From Persicimonas caeni (GTDB taxonomy: Bacteria > Myxococcota_A > Bradymonadia > Bradymonadales > Bradymonadaceae), in the NCBI RefSeq assembly GCF_006517175.1, contig NZ_CP041186.1, positions 6,227,074-6,291,073 of the forward strand: a DNA stretch of 64,000 bases. Direction: 5' to 3'. The notes under the pieces were generated by a model. That model saw only the letters and a program-made list of their open reading frames with translations. It was not told the origin of the DNA and made no database searches. Numbering within the stretch: position 1 is the first letter of the stretch; each line of letters begins with the position of its first letter. Below are positions 33,611 to 42,330 of this stretch, in pieces. The position numbers and the translations under genes were made by a program.

Positions 33611-34606
33611 CGATGGCCTTGCAGGGGAGTCACGCCCTCTATTTGGGGCGCGCTGGACTACGCGCGATAAGGACATGAGGGCTGCGAGTTGTGGCGGCAC
33701 GGTAATTGAGGAGAGGGAATTGGAGGCCACGGCAACCCGAACGCCCAACAAGGCAGCCCCTAAGTCCTTAACGCCCGCAGTTCAGGGCGCCCTATGTAGC
33801 GGGCGCTACTGCCCTGCAAGGCCACCACGTAGCGCGATTGTGAAGGGGGTTCGATGGCGTCGAAGAGTGGCGATGGCCTTGCAGGGGGAGTCACGCCATC
33901 TATTTGGGGCGCGCTGGACTACGCGCGATAAGGACATGGGGGCTGCGAGTTGTGGCGGCACGGCAATTGAGGACAGGGAATTGGAGGCCACGGCAACCCG
34001 AACGCCCAACAAGGCAGCCCCTAAGTCCTTAACGCCCGCAGTTCAGGGCGCCCTATGTAGCGGGCGCTACTGCCCTGCAAGGCCACCACGTAGCGCGATT
34101 GTGAAGGGGTTCGATGGCGTCGAAGAGTGGCGATGGCCTTGCAGGGGAGTCACGCCATCTATTTGGGGCGCGCTGGACTACGCGCGATAAGGACATGGGG
34201 GCTGCGAGTTGTGGCGGCACGGTAATTGAGGAGAGGGAATTGGAGGCCCCGGCAACCCGAACGCCCAACAAGGCAACCCCTAAGTCCTTAACGCCCGCAG
34301 TTCAGCGCGCCCTATGTAGCGGGCGCTACTGCCCTGCAAGGCCACCACGTAGCGCGATTGTGAAGGGGGTTCGATGGCGTCGAAGAGTGGCGATGGCCTT
34401 GCAGGGGAGTCACGCCATCTATTTGGGGCGCGCTGGACTACGCGCGATAAGGACATGGGGGCTGCGAGTTGTGGCGGCACGGTAATTGAGGACAGGGAGA
34501 TGCAGGCCACGGCAACCCGAACGCCCAACAAGGCAGCCCCTAAGTCCTTAACGCCCGCAGTTCAGGGCGCCCTATGTAGCGGGCGCTACTGCCCTGCAAG
34601 GCCACC
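33611..34606. repeat. 260-bp tandem repeats built from a large palindrome (3.8 copies)
   Basis: Four units start at 33611, 33871, 34131 and 34391, exactly 260 bp apart, and the last ends at about 34606. Each unit contains a ~210-bp imperfect palindrome bounded by GGCCTTGCAGGG and CCCTGCAAGGCC (for example 33875-33886 and 34073-34084). Inside are matching blocks TAAGGACATGGGGGCTGC and GCAGCCCCTAAGTCCTTA, with CAATT/AATTG at the centre. A linker of about 46 bp separates palindromes. Single-base length differences between copies shift the reading frame, so no protein is conserved across copies. Confidence 0.9.
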
Positions 34607-34617
34607 GTCGAAGTCCA

Positions 34618-34785
34618 CGAGGGCAAGATGCCCGCGCACCGATGGCGAGGGCAAGATGCCCGCGCACCGAGGACGAGGGCAAGATGCCCGCGCACCGATG
34701 GCGAGGGCAAGATGCCCGCGCACCGATGGCGAGGGCAAGATGCCCGCGCACCGAGGACGAGGGCAAGGTGCCCGCGCACCGATGC
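34618..34785. repeat. Six-copy 28-bp tandem repeat (REP-like)
   Basis: Exactly six 28-bp units fill 34618-34785 and stop at the base before the antiporter's stop codon. Each has GAGGGCAAGATGCCC, which can fold as GGGCA-AGA-TGCCC, with GATGG and GAGGA variants alternating. It is the same unit as at 28666 in the other orientation and follows directly after the 260-bp array. Confidence 0.92.
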
Positions 34786-35871
34786 TCAATCCCCCGACTT
34801 GCGCAGACTGCGCACCAGGATGACCGCCAGGGTGATCACCGTGATGGGCACCAAGAAGCCCATCACGGCGAGGCTGAAGAAGTCGAGCGCTGCGTGCTCG
34901 GTGGCGGCGAGCACCAGGTAGGTGGTGTAGGCGACGTAGTAGGCCACAAACACCGCGCCCTCCCACCGGTCGATGACGTGCCCGCTGAAGAAGACCGGCA
35001 AGCAGGCCAGCGAGGCGACGAGCACCAGCGGGAGGTCGAAGGCCAAGACGCCCGGGCTGACCGCGATGGGGTCGGGTGAGAAGATGGTGGTGAGCGCGAG
35101 CACCGACAGCAGGTTGAACAGGTTGCTGCCCACCACGTTGCCCACCGCGATGTCGCGCTCGCCGCGAAGGCTGGCCATCACCGAGGTCGCCAACTCGGGC
35201 AGCGACGTGCCGGCGGCGACGATCGTCAGCGAGATGACCAGGTCGCTGACCTCGAAGAGTTTGGCGAGGCCCACCGCGGTGCCCACGAACCATTGCGAGC
35301 CGAGCACCAGGAGGGCGAGGCCGACGATGACGAGCCCGACCTCCAGGGCGATGGCGGCGGCGCCGGGCTTGGGCTCGCGGCCGAATTCCTCCTCGTACTC
35401 TTGCTCGACGGGCGCGCTGGTCTTGCGGCTCTGGCGGATGGTGTAGAGGGTGTAGAACCCGAACGACCCGAACAAGACGATGCCCTCCCAGGCAGCCAAC
35501 TGCCCGTCGAGGGCCATCAGGAGCACCACGACGGTGGCCCCGATCATCAGCGGGACTTCTTTTCGTACCAACTGCTGGGCGACGACCAGGGGGGCGAAGA
35601 GGGCCGAGAGGCCCAGGATCATCAAGATGTTGAAGAGGTTGCTGCCCAGGACGTTGCCCAGGGCGATGTCACCGCGGCCGCCGACGGCGCCCTGGAGGCT
35701 GACGGCGAGCTCGGGGGCGCTGGTGCCGAAGGCGACCACGGTCAGGCCCACCACGAGCGCCGAGACGCCGAAGCGCTGGGCGAGCGACGAGGCGCCGCGC
35801 ACCAGCAGGTCGGCCCCGCCGACGAGAAACACCAACCCCACAACGCCGCGAATGAGGCTCCAGGTATCCAT
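34786..35871 (-). CDS. Calcium/sodium antiporter (CaCA family)
   Basis: A 361-residue membrane protein of the YrbG/CaCA type with about ten hydrophobic segments. The two inverted alpha-repeats are clear: GTSAPELAVS with GNVLGSNLFNI in the first half, GTSLPELATS with GNVVGSNLFNL in the second. The Glu of each PEL motif binds the cation in this family. An acidic cytoplasmic loop (EQEYEEEFGREPK) separates the halves. It exchanges Ca2+ for Na+ across the inner membrane. ATG 35871, with GGGAAG five or six bases upstream, is preferred over a TTG four codons earlier. The 28-bp repeat array abuts the stop codon. Confidence 0.92.
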   Translation of the reverse strand: MDTWSLIRGVVGLVFLVGGADLLVRGASSLAQRFGVSALVVGLTVVAFGTSAPELAVSLQGAVGGRGDIALGNVLGSNLFNILMILGLSALFAPLVVAQQLVRKEVPLMIGATVVVLLMALDGQLAAWEGIVLFGSFGFYTLYTIRQSRKTSAPVEQEYEEEFGREPKPGAAAIALEVGLVIVGLALLVLGSQWFVGTAVGLAKLFEVSDLVISLTIVAAGTSLPELATSVMASLRGERDIAVGNVVGSNLFNLLSVLALTTIFSPDPIAVSPGVLAFDLPLVLVASLACLPVFFSGHVIDRWEGAVFVAYYVAYTTYLVLAATEHAALDFFSLAVMGFLVPITVITLAVILVRSLRKSGD

Positions 35872-36097
35872 TGCACTTCCCAAATTTCGATAAGCAGTGT
35901 GCTGAATAGGTTCGTCGTGAATCTACGTCACGAGCGCAAAATGTCGACCTCATGAAGCTATCTGGGGCGCTACCACGTTGGCCGAGCGATGCCATGTGCC
36001 CAATCGTGTCCACTTTGTGAATGTTGTGTCGCGGCGAATGGTGTAGCGTGCCGTGCTGGTCAACTTACTGTGAGCGCCTTTCGAACTGGAGCCTGTT

Positions 36098-37276
36098 ATG
36101 CAGCGTCCCTCGGGCCACGAAGTCCATGTGCCATTGGCGGTGGTTCGCAAATTAATCAGTGACTTGATCCATACGGGCGATCTGAGGCTTCGAGCCCGTC
36201 GGGATACCGTCGAGCACCTCCACGCCCGTCAGACGCTTGGTGAGGACCTGCGCGATTGGATTCAAGCGCGCATCGACGTCAACGAGCGCAGCGCGCAGAA
36301 AGAGGCGGTCGCCGAGATGGTGGATTGGTTGCTCGAGCGCCCGGAGCTCGACGACCTCTTCATGGCCGACGTCGACCTGTATTGGATGCTTCGCCGGCGG
36401 GTGTGGGATATTCGCGACGAACTCGCCGCCGGTGGCGCCGACCAGACGTTCGCCACAGTCGGGGAGGCCGATTCATCACACGCCGGCGAGCAGACCGTGG
36501 TCTATACGTCTCCGGTCACCCAGAAGAAGCCTCAGGCCTCGCGGTTCAAGTTCTTGGGCATTGACTTCCCGCTCTTCGGGGCGTCGGTGGACGAGGCCTC
36601 GTCGTATGTCGGCTCGGGCTTTTGCTGCGTGCGCCAAGAGAAGGTCGAGCACGCCTTCGAGCTGGGCATCAGCGACTACCTGTGCGTGAGCTGCGACGCA
36701 TGCGGTCGGGACAACTTTTTGGACGCCTCCGATCGGGCTTCCCAGCCGTGCCGGGAGTGTGGCGTGGAGATCGCGTTCCCTCCGTTCCCCGACGAGACCC
36801 CCTGCATCGGCTACGAGGCGCTGCGCGCGGGCGGCGCCGCGCTGACCAAGGACACCGAGTTCGGCATGATCACCTGGGAGAACGCCGAAAACGGCGTCAC
36901 TCACGGAGTCCCCTGGATTGATCCCGACAGGGTCGAGGACGTCGATATCGTCGAGCTCGAGGAAGGCTGGCACGCCGCGCGCCTCGACCCCGACGATATG
37001 TGGGAGCTGTTGCGCACCCCTTCGTTCGTGAGCTGGCAGGGCGAGTTCTGGCTCTTCTCGGGCGGACACCCGATGGTCTACGTGGGCGCTTGGACCCGCG
37101 TCGAATTCTGCATGCATGCCGAAGATGGCAAGGGCGAGGCGCTGTTCAACGAGGTCGTCGAAGACCTGCCCGAGCGCGACCTGTGGCCCGAGCTCGAACC
37201 CGACGGGTCGGTGGCCGCGTACGTGTTCCGCTGCCCCGAGACGGGACGACTGCGCGCGAGCTGGGACATGCCGTAG
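36098..37276 (+). CDS. CbrC-like protein (UPF0167) with N-terminal extension
   Basis: A 392-residue protein. Residues about 150-392 resemble CbrC (UPF0167, linked to colicin E2 tolerance in E. coli): FKFLGIDFPLFG, a CDACG / CREC zinc-ribbon-like Cys set, ALRAGGAALTKD, and ELLRTPSFVSWQGEFWL followed by HPMVYVGAW. CbrC itself is about 195 residues, so the first 145 residues are extra. They are helical and Arg/Asp-rich, with no known domain. GGAG sits seven bases before ATG 36098. The role is unknown. Confidence 0.8.
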   Translation: MQRPSGHEVHVPLAVVRKLISDLIHTGDLRLRARRDTVEHLHARQTLGEDLRDWIQARIDVNERSAQKEAVAEMVDWLLERPELDDLFMADVDLYWMLRRRVWDIRDELAAGGADQTFATVGEADSSHAGEQTVVYTSPVTQKKPQASRFKFLGIDFPLFGASVDEASSYVGSGFCCVRQEKVEHAFELGISDYLCVSCDACGRDNFLDASDRASQPCRECGVEIAFPPFPDETPCIGYEALRAGGAALTKDTEFGMITWENAENGVTHGVPWIDPDRVEDVDIVELEEGWHAARLDPDDMWELLRTPSFVSWQGEFWLFSGGHPMVYVGAWTRVEFCMHAEDGKGEALFNEVVEDLPERDLWPELEPDGSVAAYVFRCPETGRLRASWDMP

Positions 37277-37312
37277 CGCGCAGTCGTCGTCGAGTCGAGG
37301 GACTGCAGGCGG

Positions 37313-38746
37313 TCAGGCGCCGGGGCCTTCGCCGCGGTCCTGCGGGCCGCACTGGCCGGAGACGCGGAGTTCCTTGGCCAGGTTGCGAATGGCGGTGCGG
37401 ATTCCCTCCTCGAAGACGGGGTGATAGACCGGCTTTTCGAGAAGCTCGGGGACGGTGAGTCCCTCTTGGATCGCCCAGGCGAGCAGGTGGGAGGTGTGCT
37501 CGACGCGCGGGCCGAACATCTCGGCGGCGATGAGCCGGCAGTTGGACTTGCGCCCGTACAGCCGCACCAATCCGCAGTTGGCGCCCATCACACGAGCGCG
37601 GCCCTGGTTGTCGTAGGAGACCTCGCCGATGGCGATCTCGTCGGGGTCGAGGTCGATGTAGCGCTCTCCCACAATGGCCATCTGGGGCTCGGTAAACGCA
37701 ATCTCGAGGCTCGTCTTGCGCACGGTTGCCTGCACGTCGGGGAATTGCGCGGCGTTCGCCCCGGCGATGCGTCCCTCGTCGGAGGCCTCGTGCAGGATGG
37801 GGCGGTGGCCGCTGACGTCGCCGGCCACGAAGATCGAGGTGTCGCCACACTGCAGCGTGCGCGGGTCGGAGATGGGCAGGCCGCGATGGTCCAGGGGGAT
37901 CCCCGCCTTCTCGAGGTCGAGGGCCTCGACGTTGGGGCGCCGGCCGGCGGCGCTCATCACGTGCTGGAAGACGCGTTCGTGGTCTTCGCCGTTCAGGTCC
38001 GTCCACTGAATCCGGTAGCCCCCGTCGACCTTCTCGACGCCGGTGGCGTCGGATTTGAGGTGCAGCGTGAGCTGCTTGCCGAAGACCTTATGGGCCTTGG
38101 CGACGATCTTGGGATCGCTGAAGCGACCCAGCTCGTCGAACGGGTTGAAGAACTCGATTTGCACGCCCAGGCGCGTCAGTGCTTGGCCGATCTCGAGGCC
38201 GATGATGCCCGTGCCGAAGATCGCCATCGACTCGGGCAGATCCTCCCACTCGAAGACGTCATCGTTGACGAGCACGTCGTCGCGAATGGCGTCGAGCTGC
38301 GGCGGGATCCAGGGCCGCGAGCCGGTGGCGATGACCACCGATTTGGCTTCCACGCGGGTGTGGTCGCCGACCTGCAGCGACTTGGGCCCGACGAAGCGCG
38401 CTTCGCCGCGCAGGCGTTTCTCCTCCGGGATCGACTCGGTCGAGTCGACCACGAATCCCACGAAGCGGTCGCGCTCGCTGCGCACCCGCTCCATGACCGC
38501 GCGCCCGTCGACGTTCCAGTTCTCGACGTTGACGCCGAACTCACGCGCATGGGCGACGTTGTGAGCGGCCTCGGCGGCCGCGATGAGTAGTTTCGATGGC
38601 ATGCACCCGACCCGGGCGCAGGTGGTTCCGTAGGGGCCCGATTCGATGAGCACCCAACTCGCGCCGGCCTTCTCGGCTTCCCTGCGAGCGTTCAGGCCGG
38701 CTGTACCGGCACCGATGATGGCCACGTCGACGCGTTTTGTCTTCAT
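37313..38746 (-). CDS. Flavin-dependent pyridine nucleotide-disulfide oxidoreductase
   Basis: A 477-residue enzyme of the dihydrolipoamide dehydrogenase family. The FAD motif is DVAIIGAGTAGLNA (residues 7-20), the redox pair is CARVGC (43-48), the NAD(P) motif is GTGIIGLEIG, and the second FAD segment is IFVAGDVSG. The C-terminal active-site segment reads HPVFEEG, where Lpd/MerA-type members usually have HPT-x-E. It therefore differs from a canonical lipoamide dehydrogenase and may act on another disulfide or quinone. No lipoamide complex genes lie nearby. Confidence 0.88.
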   Translation of the reverse strand: MKTKRVDVAIIGAGTAGLNARREAEKAGASWVLIESGPYGTTCARVGCMPSKLLIAAAEAAHNVAHAREFGVNVENWNVDGRAVMERVRSERDRFVGFVVDSTESIPEEKRLRGEARFVGPKSLQVGDHTRVEAKSVVIATGSRPWIPPQLDAIRDDVLVNDDVFEWEDLPESMAIFGTGIIGLEIGQALTRLGVQIEFFNPFDELGRFSDPKIVAKAHKVFGKQLTLHLKSDATGVEKVDGGYRIQWTDLNGEDHERVFQHVMSAAGRRPNVEALDLEKAGIPLDHRGLPISDPRTLQCGDTSIFVAGDVSGHRPILHEASDEGRIAGANAAQFPDVQATVRKTSLEIAFTEPQMAIVGERYIDLDPDEIAIGEVSYDNQGRARVMGANCGLVRLYGRKSNCRLIAAEMFGPRVEHTSHLLAWAIQEGLTVPELLEKPVYHPVFEEGIRTAIRNLAKELRVSGQCGPQDRGEGPGA

Positions 38747-38854
38747 ACACTACCTCTTTGGTTCCAATAGTTGTGACTCGGCGGTTAGACGTTAAGCACA
38801 CGCCAGAGGTTTCACAAACGTTCTCTGCACGGTCTCTGCGGCGATTGGCGCTGC

Positions 38855-39793
38855 TCATTTGGGTCGAACTTCGATCAGCGTGACCTCGGGCGGGCAGTTG
38901 AACCGAATGGGCGGCAGTCCGTGCGCGCGCTCGGCGCCGACGCCGGAGGTGACGTTGAGGTGGGTGCCGTCGACGAGCGTGTGGCCAAACGCCCAATCGC
39001 GCGGCACCCGGCTGAGGGTCAGCGGCGGGCCATACAGCGGCACGCGCACCTGGCCGCCGTGGGTGTGGCCCGCGAGCGCCAGGTCGACCGGCTCGCCGCG
39101 AATGTTGAGGATATAGTCGGGGGCGTGGCCGATGACGATGTCCAGGGCCGCGTCGGGAGAGCCTGCGTCGAGCCAGCTTCTCGCTTGTTCCCGGGAGAGC
39201 GTGCGCGACATGCCCCCGGTGAGCCCGAGGATGCGCACCGTGCCGGCCTCCGTGGCGACCGTGATCGCCTCGTCGTGCAAGGTGGTGGTCCGGGCGCGGC
39301 GGTCGAACTCTCTCCAGTCGGCCACGGTCAGGTCGCGGTCGACGTCTCCCTCGACGTTGAAGGTTCCGTAGGTCGGCTCGAGCGTGGCGAAGAGCCCGGC
39401 GACTTTGTCGAGTTCAGCGGCGGTCGGCGGCTGCAGCACGTCGCCGGTGTGCACGACGAGGTCTGGCTCGAGCTCGGCGACTCGAGCGAAGACCTCTCGC
39501 TCGTACTCGCCAATCGTCGGCGTCTGGATATCCGACAGATGCACGATGCGAAGCGGGCGGGTGATCGCGTCGCTGGTGATCTCGACGCGTCGCACTTGCA
39601 GCATGTACGGCTCGATGTGGCTGGACCACACGTAGGTGCAAAGCAGCAGAATCCCGACACAAATCGCCGCGGTGTGGTTCCAAGTCCACCGACGTCGGGC
39701 CACAGCCGAGCCCACCCCAACGACCACCAACAGGAGGGGGCCGACGACCATCAGGCTGTAGTACAGATATTTGAGTGCCTCGAACGTTGACAT
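38855..39793 (-). CDS. Membrane-anchored metallophosphoesterase-like protein
   Basis: A 312-residue protein. Two hydrophobic segments near the N-terminus (LYYSLMVVGPLLLVVVGVG, AICVGILLLCTYVW) anchor a phosphoesterase-fold domain. Some metal motifs are kept: GDVLQ, GHAPD and GHTHGGQ. Others are altered: the first site reads HLSDIQTP where DxH is usual, and the GNHE/D position reads VEGDVDRD. Two-metal catalysis may therefore be reduced or changed. ATG 39793 is chosen over a TTG start. It diverges from the uridine kinase gene across a 71-base gap. Confidence 0.82.
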   Translation of the reverse strand: MSTFEALKYLYYSLMVVGPLLLVVVGVGSAVARRRWTWNHTAAICVGILLLCTYVWSSHIEPYMLQVRRVEITSDAITRPLRIVHLSDIQTPTIGEYEREVFARVAELEPDLVVHTGDVLQPPTAAELDKVAGLFATLEPTYGTFNVEGDVDRDLTVADWREFDRRARTTTLHDEAITVATEAGTVRILGLTGGMSRTLSREQARSWLDAGSPDAALDIVIGHAPDYILNIRGEPVDLALAGHTHGGQVRVPLYGPPLTLSRVPRDWAFGHTLVDGTHLNVTSGVGAERAHGLPPIRFNCPPEVTLIEVRPK

Positions 39794-39864
39794 CGTGGGT
39801 CGGTTCGGGTGAAGTTCGCTCGACGAAAGGCGAAAATGGTTGTACGCCAGCGACGGAATCAAGC

Positions 39865-40506
39865 ATGCAGGTCGATCTTCAGGACTCCCTCGAACCCCCC
39901 GTCATCGTCGGCATCGCCGGCGGCACCGGATCGGGCAAGACTACACTAGCCCGACGCATTCAGGAGGGCGTTGGCGACAACAGCACTCTGTTGCAGCACG
40001 ACTGGTATTATCACGACCAGAGCAACGTGCCGATGGAGGAGCGCGCCAAGGTCAACTTCGACCATCCGGAGAGTCTGGACAACGACTTGCTGGTGACCCA
40101 CCTGACCAAGCTCAAGGCCGGCGAAGCGGTCGAAGTTCCGCAGTACGATTTTACGCGCCACACGCGTCTCGAGGAGACCGTGCGCGTCGAACCCACCCCA
40201 GTGGTGGTCGTCGAGGGGATTTTACTCTTCGCGGTGCCCGAACTGCGTGAGCGCTTCGACATCAAGCTGTACGTCGACACCGACTCCGACATCCGCGCGT
40301 TTCGCAGGATAAGACGAGATATCCGCGAGCGCGGCCGTGACTTCGAGTCGATCCGCGCGCAGTACTACAAGACGGTGCGCCCGATGCACCTCGAGTTCGT
40401 CGAGCCGTCGAAGCGCTGGGCCGATCTGATCATCCCCGAGGGGGGCAACAACTTCATCGCCCTCGACGTCATCATCGAGCGTCTCAAGCGCTTCTTAGAG
40501 CTCTAA
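39865..40506 (+). CDS. udk: Uridine kinase
   Basis: A 213-residue kinase of normal Udk length. Walker A is GGTGSGKTT (residues 19-27), the mixed-fold acceptor strand contains QHDWYYHDQS, and the PRK/uridine kinase signature appears in VVVEGILLF. The lid and base are RIRRDIRERGRDF. It phosphorylates uridine and cytidine with ATP or GTP in pyrimidine salvage. ATG 39865 begins where homology begins, while an upstream in-frame ATG overlaps the divergent gene. A repeat block follows the stop. Confidence 0.92.
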   Translation: MQVDLQDSLEPPVIVGIAGGTGSGKTTLARRIQEGVGDNSTLLQHDWYYHDQSNVPMEERAKVNFDHPESLDNDLLVTHLTKLKAGEAVEVPQYDFTRHTRLEETVRVEPTPVVVVEGILLFAVPELRERFDIKLYVDTDSDIRAFRRIRRDIRERGRDFESIRAQYYKTVRPMHLEFVEPSKRWADLIIPEGGNNFIALDVIIERLKRFLEL

Positions 40507-40523
40507 TCTTCTTTCCTGCAATC

Positions 40524-40662
40524 CTCCTCCCCCCGGCTTCGCCGAAGGGGAGGTGCCTCGCGTAGTCTGCGAGGCGGAGGGGCCCGGTCAGCAAGCAAGG
40601 GATTACAAACTCCAACCCGCGAGGCGGAGGGGCCCGGTCAGCTAGCAAGGGACTGCAATCTC
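40524..40662. repeat. Palindrome and direct repeats after udk
   Basis: CCTCCCC/GGGGAGG enclose CGGCTTCGCCG (40526-40553), a hairpin. Then a block of about 40 bp beginning GCGAGGCGGAGGGGCCCGGT occurs twice (from about 40578 and 40619). The second copy runs into the 3' end of the DUF3891 gene and supplies its last codons. Confidence 0.75.
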
Positions 40663-41384
40663 ACCCCCCGCCGGCCCACTTCGGCCTCTCGCCACGCACG
40701 TTCCATCTCTTCTGCGTTCTCAGCGCGCCCTTCGAGCACCCGCACATACAGCCCACAGTCCAGCTCCGGCTCTGCAAAGGGCCACGGATCGACCGTCAGC
40801 GTCGCGTCGCTCTCCCAGCGCAACTTCAATTCAGTGCCGTCGGGCGCCGTCGACCACTTGTCGGGGTCGGTCAGCCACCGTGGGATCGAGTCTGTTTGAG
40901 TGCGCGGGCCGGTCAAACAGAGGTGCAGCGAGAAGATGTCGAAGAATTTGACCCACCGCAGCGCTTCGTCGGACGCGTCGAGGCGCCAGTCGGCGATGAG
41001 TCCCTCCAGGCGCTCGCGCCTGGCTCTCTCGGGCCCGACCAAGGTGTCGACGTCGCGTGTGCCCGAGAAGGTCGTGTAGTGGCGGCTGACCAGGTGCGCG
41101 ATCCACGGGTGGACCTCTTCGAGGGCGTCGAGTCCGTGTCGGTACAGCGCGATCTTCTCCTCCATCGGGTAGGTGATGAAGTCGTGCGGCAAGCCGCGAT
41201 CGTCGTTGAATAGCGGCTGCGCGTCGGCCTCACGCCACGGGTTGTCGTGCACGCCGATGGCCTGGACGAGCAGCGGGTCGAGCCGGGTGGGCTTCCAGGC
41301 GCCGGCGAGGAGGCCGGAGAGGACCGCGTGGTGTTCCTGGGTGATGCACTCGAAGGTCGAATCGGACGTCGGGCGGATGAGCAT
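40638..41384 (-). CDS. DUF3891 family protein
   Basis: A 248-residue protein starting MLIRPTSD, with FECITQEHHAVLSG, AIGVHDNPWREADAQP and a C-terminal helical region. This matches DUF3891 in length and in its conserved His/Asp/Trp positions, which look like an HD-type metal site (VHDN, and H in HYTTFSG). Function is unknown. There is no ribosome site, but the start is 14 bases after the stop of the upstream NAD-binding gene, so translation is probably coupled. The extreme C-terminus lies inside a repeat. Confidence 0.83.
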   Translation of the reverse strand: MLIRPTSDSTFECITQEHHAVLSGLLAGAWKPTRLDPLLVQAIGVHDNPWREADAQPLFNDDRGLPHDFITYPMEEKIALYRHGLDALEEVHPWIAHLVSRHYTTFSGTRDVDTLVGPERARRERLEGLIADWRLDASDEALRWVKFFDIFSLHLCLTGPRTQTDSIPRWLTDPDKWSTAPDGTELKLRWESDATLTVDPWPFAEPELDCGLYVRVLEGRAENAEEMERAWREAEVGRRGVRLQSLAS

Positions 41385-41398
41385 GGGTGCGGGCTCGT

Positions 41399-42145
41399 TC
41401 AGTCTCGGTGGCGGAGATCGTAGGCGTCTACGACTGTGTTGGCCGCGTCGGGCGACAGGGCCAGGGCGACGAGGTGCTCGGCGAGTTCGGTGTTGGTCAT
41501 CGAGGCATAGCGGTCGCGAAGCTTCTTGGCCCCCAGTGCCCCAAGCGCCTCGAGCACCGCGTCGCCCACCGCGGCAGCCACGCGCTCGCCGGGGCGCGAC
41601 TCGCCGCGGCCGGGCCCGGAGATGAACGCCGGTCGCACCACCGTGTACGGCAGCTGGCTTTCGACCACACTGCGCTCGGCCATCCAGCGCGCTTTCATGT
41701 ACGAGGTGGTCGCGTTCGGGCCGACGCCGATGGCCGAGATGTAGACGAAGCGCGGCTGGATCTCGGCCTGCTGGCAGGCGTGAACCAACAGCTCGGTCAG
41801 CTTGAAGTCGACGGCGTGGTAGGTGTTGTTGTTCGGGTTGTCGGCGGCTTGCTTGCGGGCGCGAGTGGTGCCGATGAGGCAGAAAACGATGTCCGGCTGT
41901 AACTCGGACATGCATTCGCACATCTCATTTTCATCCCACGGGGTCGTGTCGACCTGGGCGCCGTAGCTCTCGAAGCGCGGCGTGTACTCGTCGAGCCTCG
42001 AGGAGTTCGGACGAATATGAGCGATGGTGTCGACCCCGGATTGGGCGAGCAGGCGCACCACCTCGCGGCCGGTGTAGCCGGTGGCTCCTGCGACGAATGC
42101 GGTGGGTTTCGTCACGGTACTGCTCCGTTCTGCGTCAACTGACAT
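41399..42145 (-). CDS. NAD(P)-binding Rossmann protein (NmrA/atypical SDR)
   Basis: A 248-residue protein with the nucleotide loop AGATGYTGREV (near residue 20). It has a YISAIGVG strand and a Tyr-x-Lys-like element (SYMKARWMAE), plus VVRPAFISGPG, as in NmrA-like or atypical SDR proteins. It may be a redox sensor or a reductase. AAGGTGA upstream of ATG 42145 gives the start, and an extension of 22 codons lacks support. It is first in a two-gene unit with the DUF3891 gene. Confidence 0.85.
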   Translation of the reverse strand: MSVDAERSSTVTKPTAFVAGATGYTGREVVRLLAQSGVDTIAHIRPNSSRLDEYTPRFESYGAQVDTTPWDENEMCECMSELQPDIVFCLIGTTRARKQAADNPNNNTYHAVDFKLTELLVHACQQAEIQPRFVYISAIGVGPNATTSYMKARWMAERSVVESQLPYTVVRPAFISGPGRGESRPGERVAAAVGDAVLEALGALGAKKLRDRYASMTNTELAEHLVALALSPDAANTVVDAYDLRHRD

Positions 42146-42330
42146 GTGCAAGTCACCTTGCACCTCATAACAAATTATAGCAACGATGAGCCACGATCGT
42201 ACTCGTGGCAAGGCTGCGTGCTTGCTGCGGCGTGCTTGCTGCGGCGAGGGGTGGCGCTATGATCGCGTCCCGCATCGCTGGTCTGACTCGAACACTGGTC
42301 TGGTCTGACTCGAACACCGAAGAGAGATAT

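Noticed and set aside
33597-34485. Protein-coding reading frames across the 260-bp array
   Set aside because: Single-base length differences between copies change the frame, no start signal is present, and opposite-strand frames are equally open.
34618-34785. CRISPR array
   Set aside because: The 28-bp units are contiguous with no spacers.
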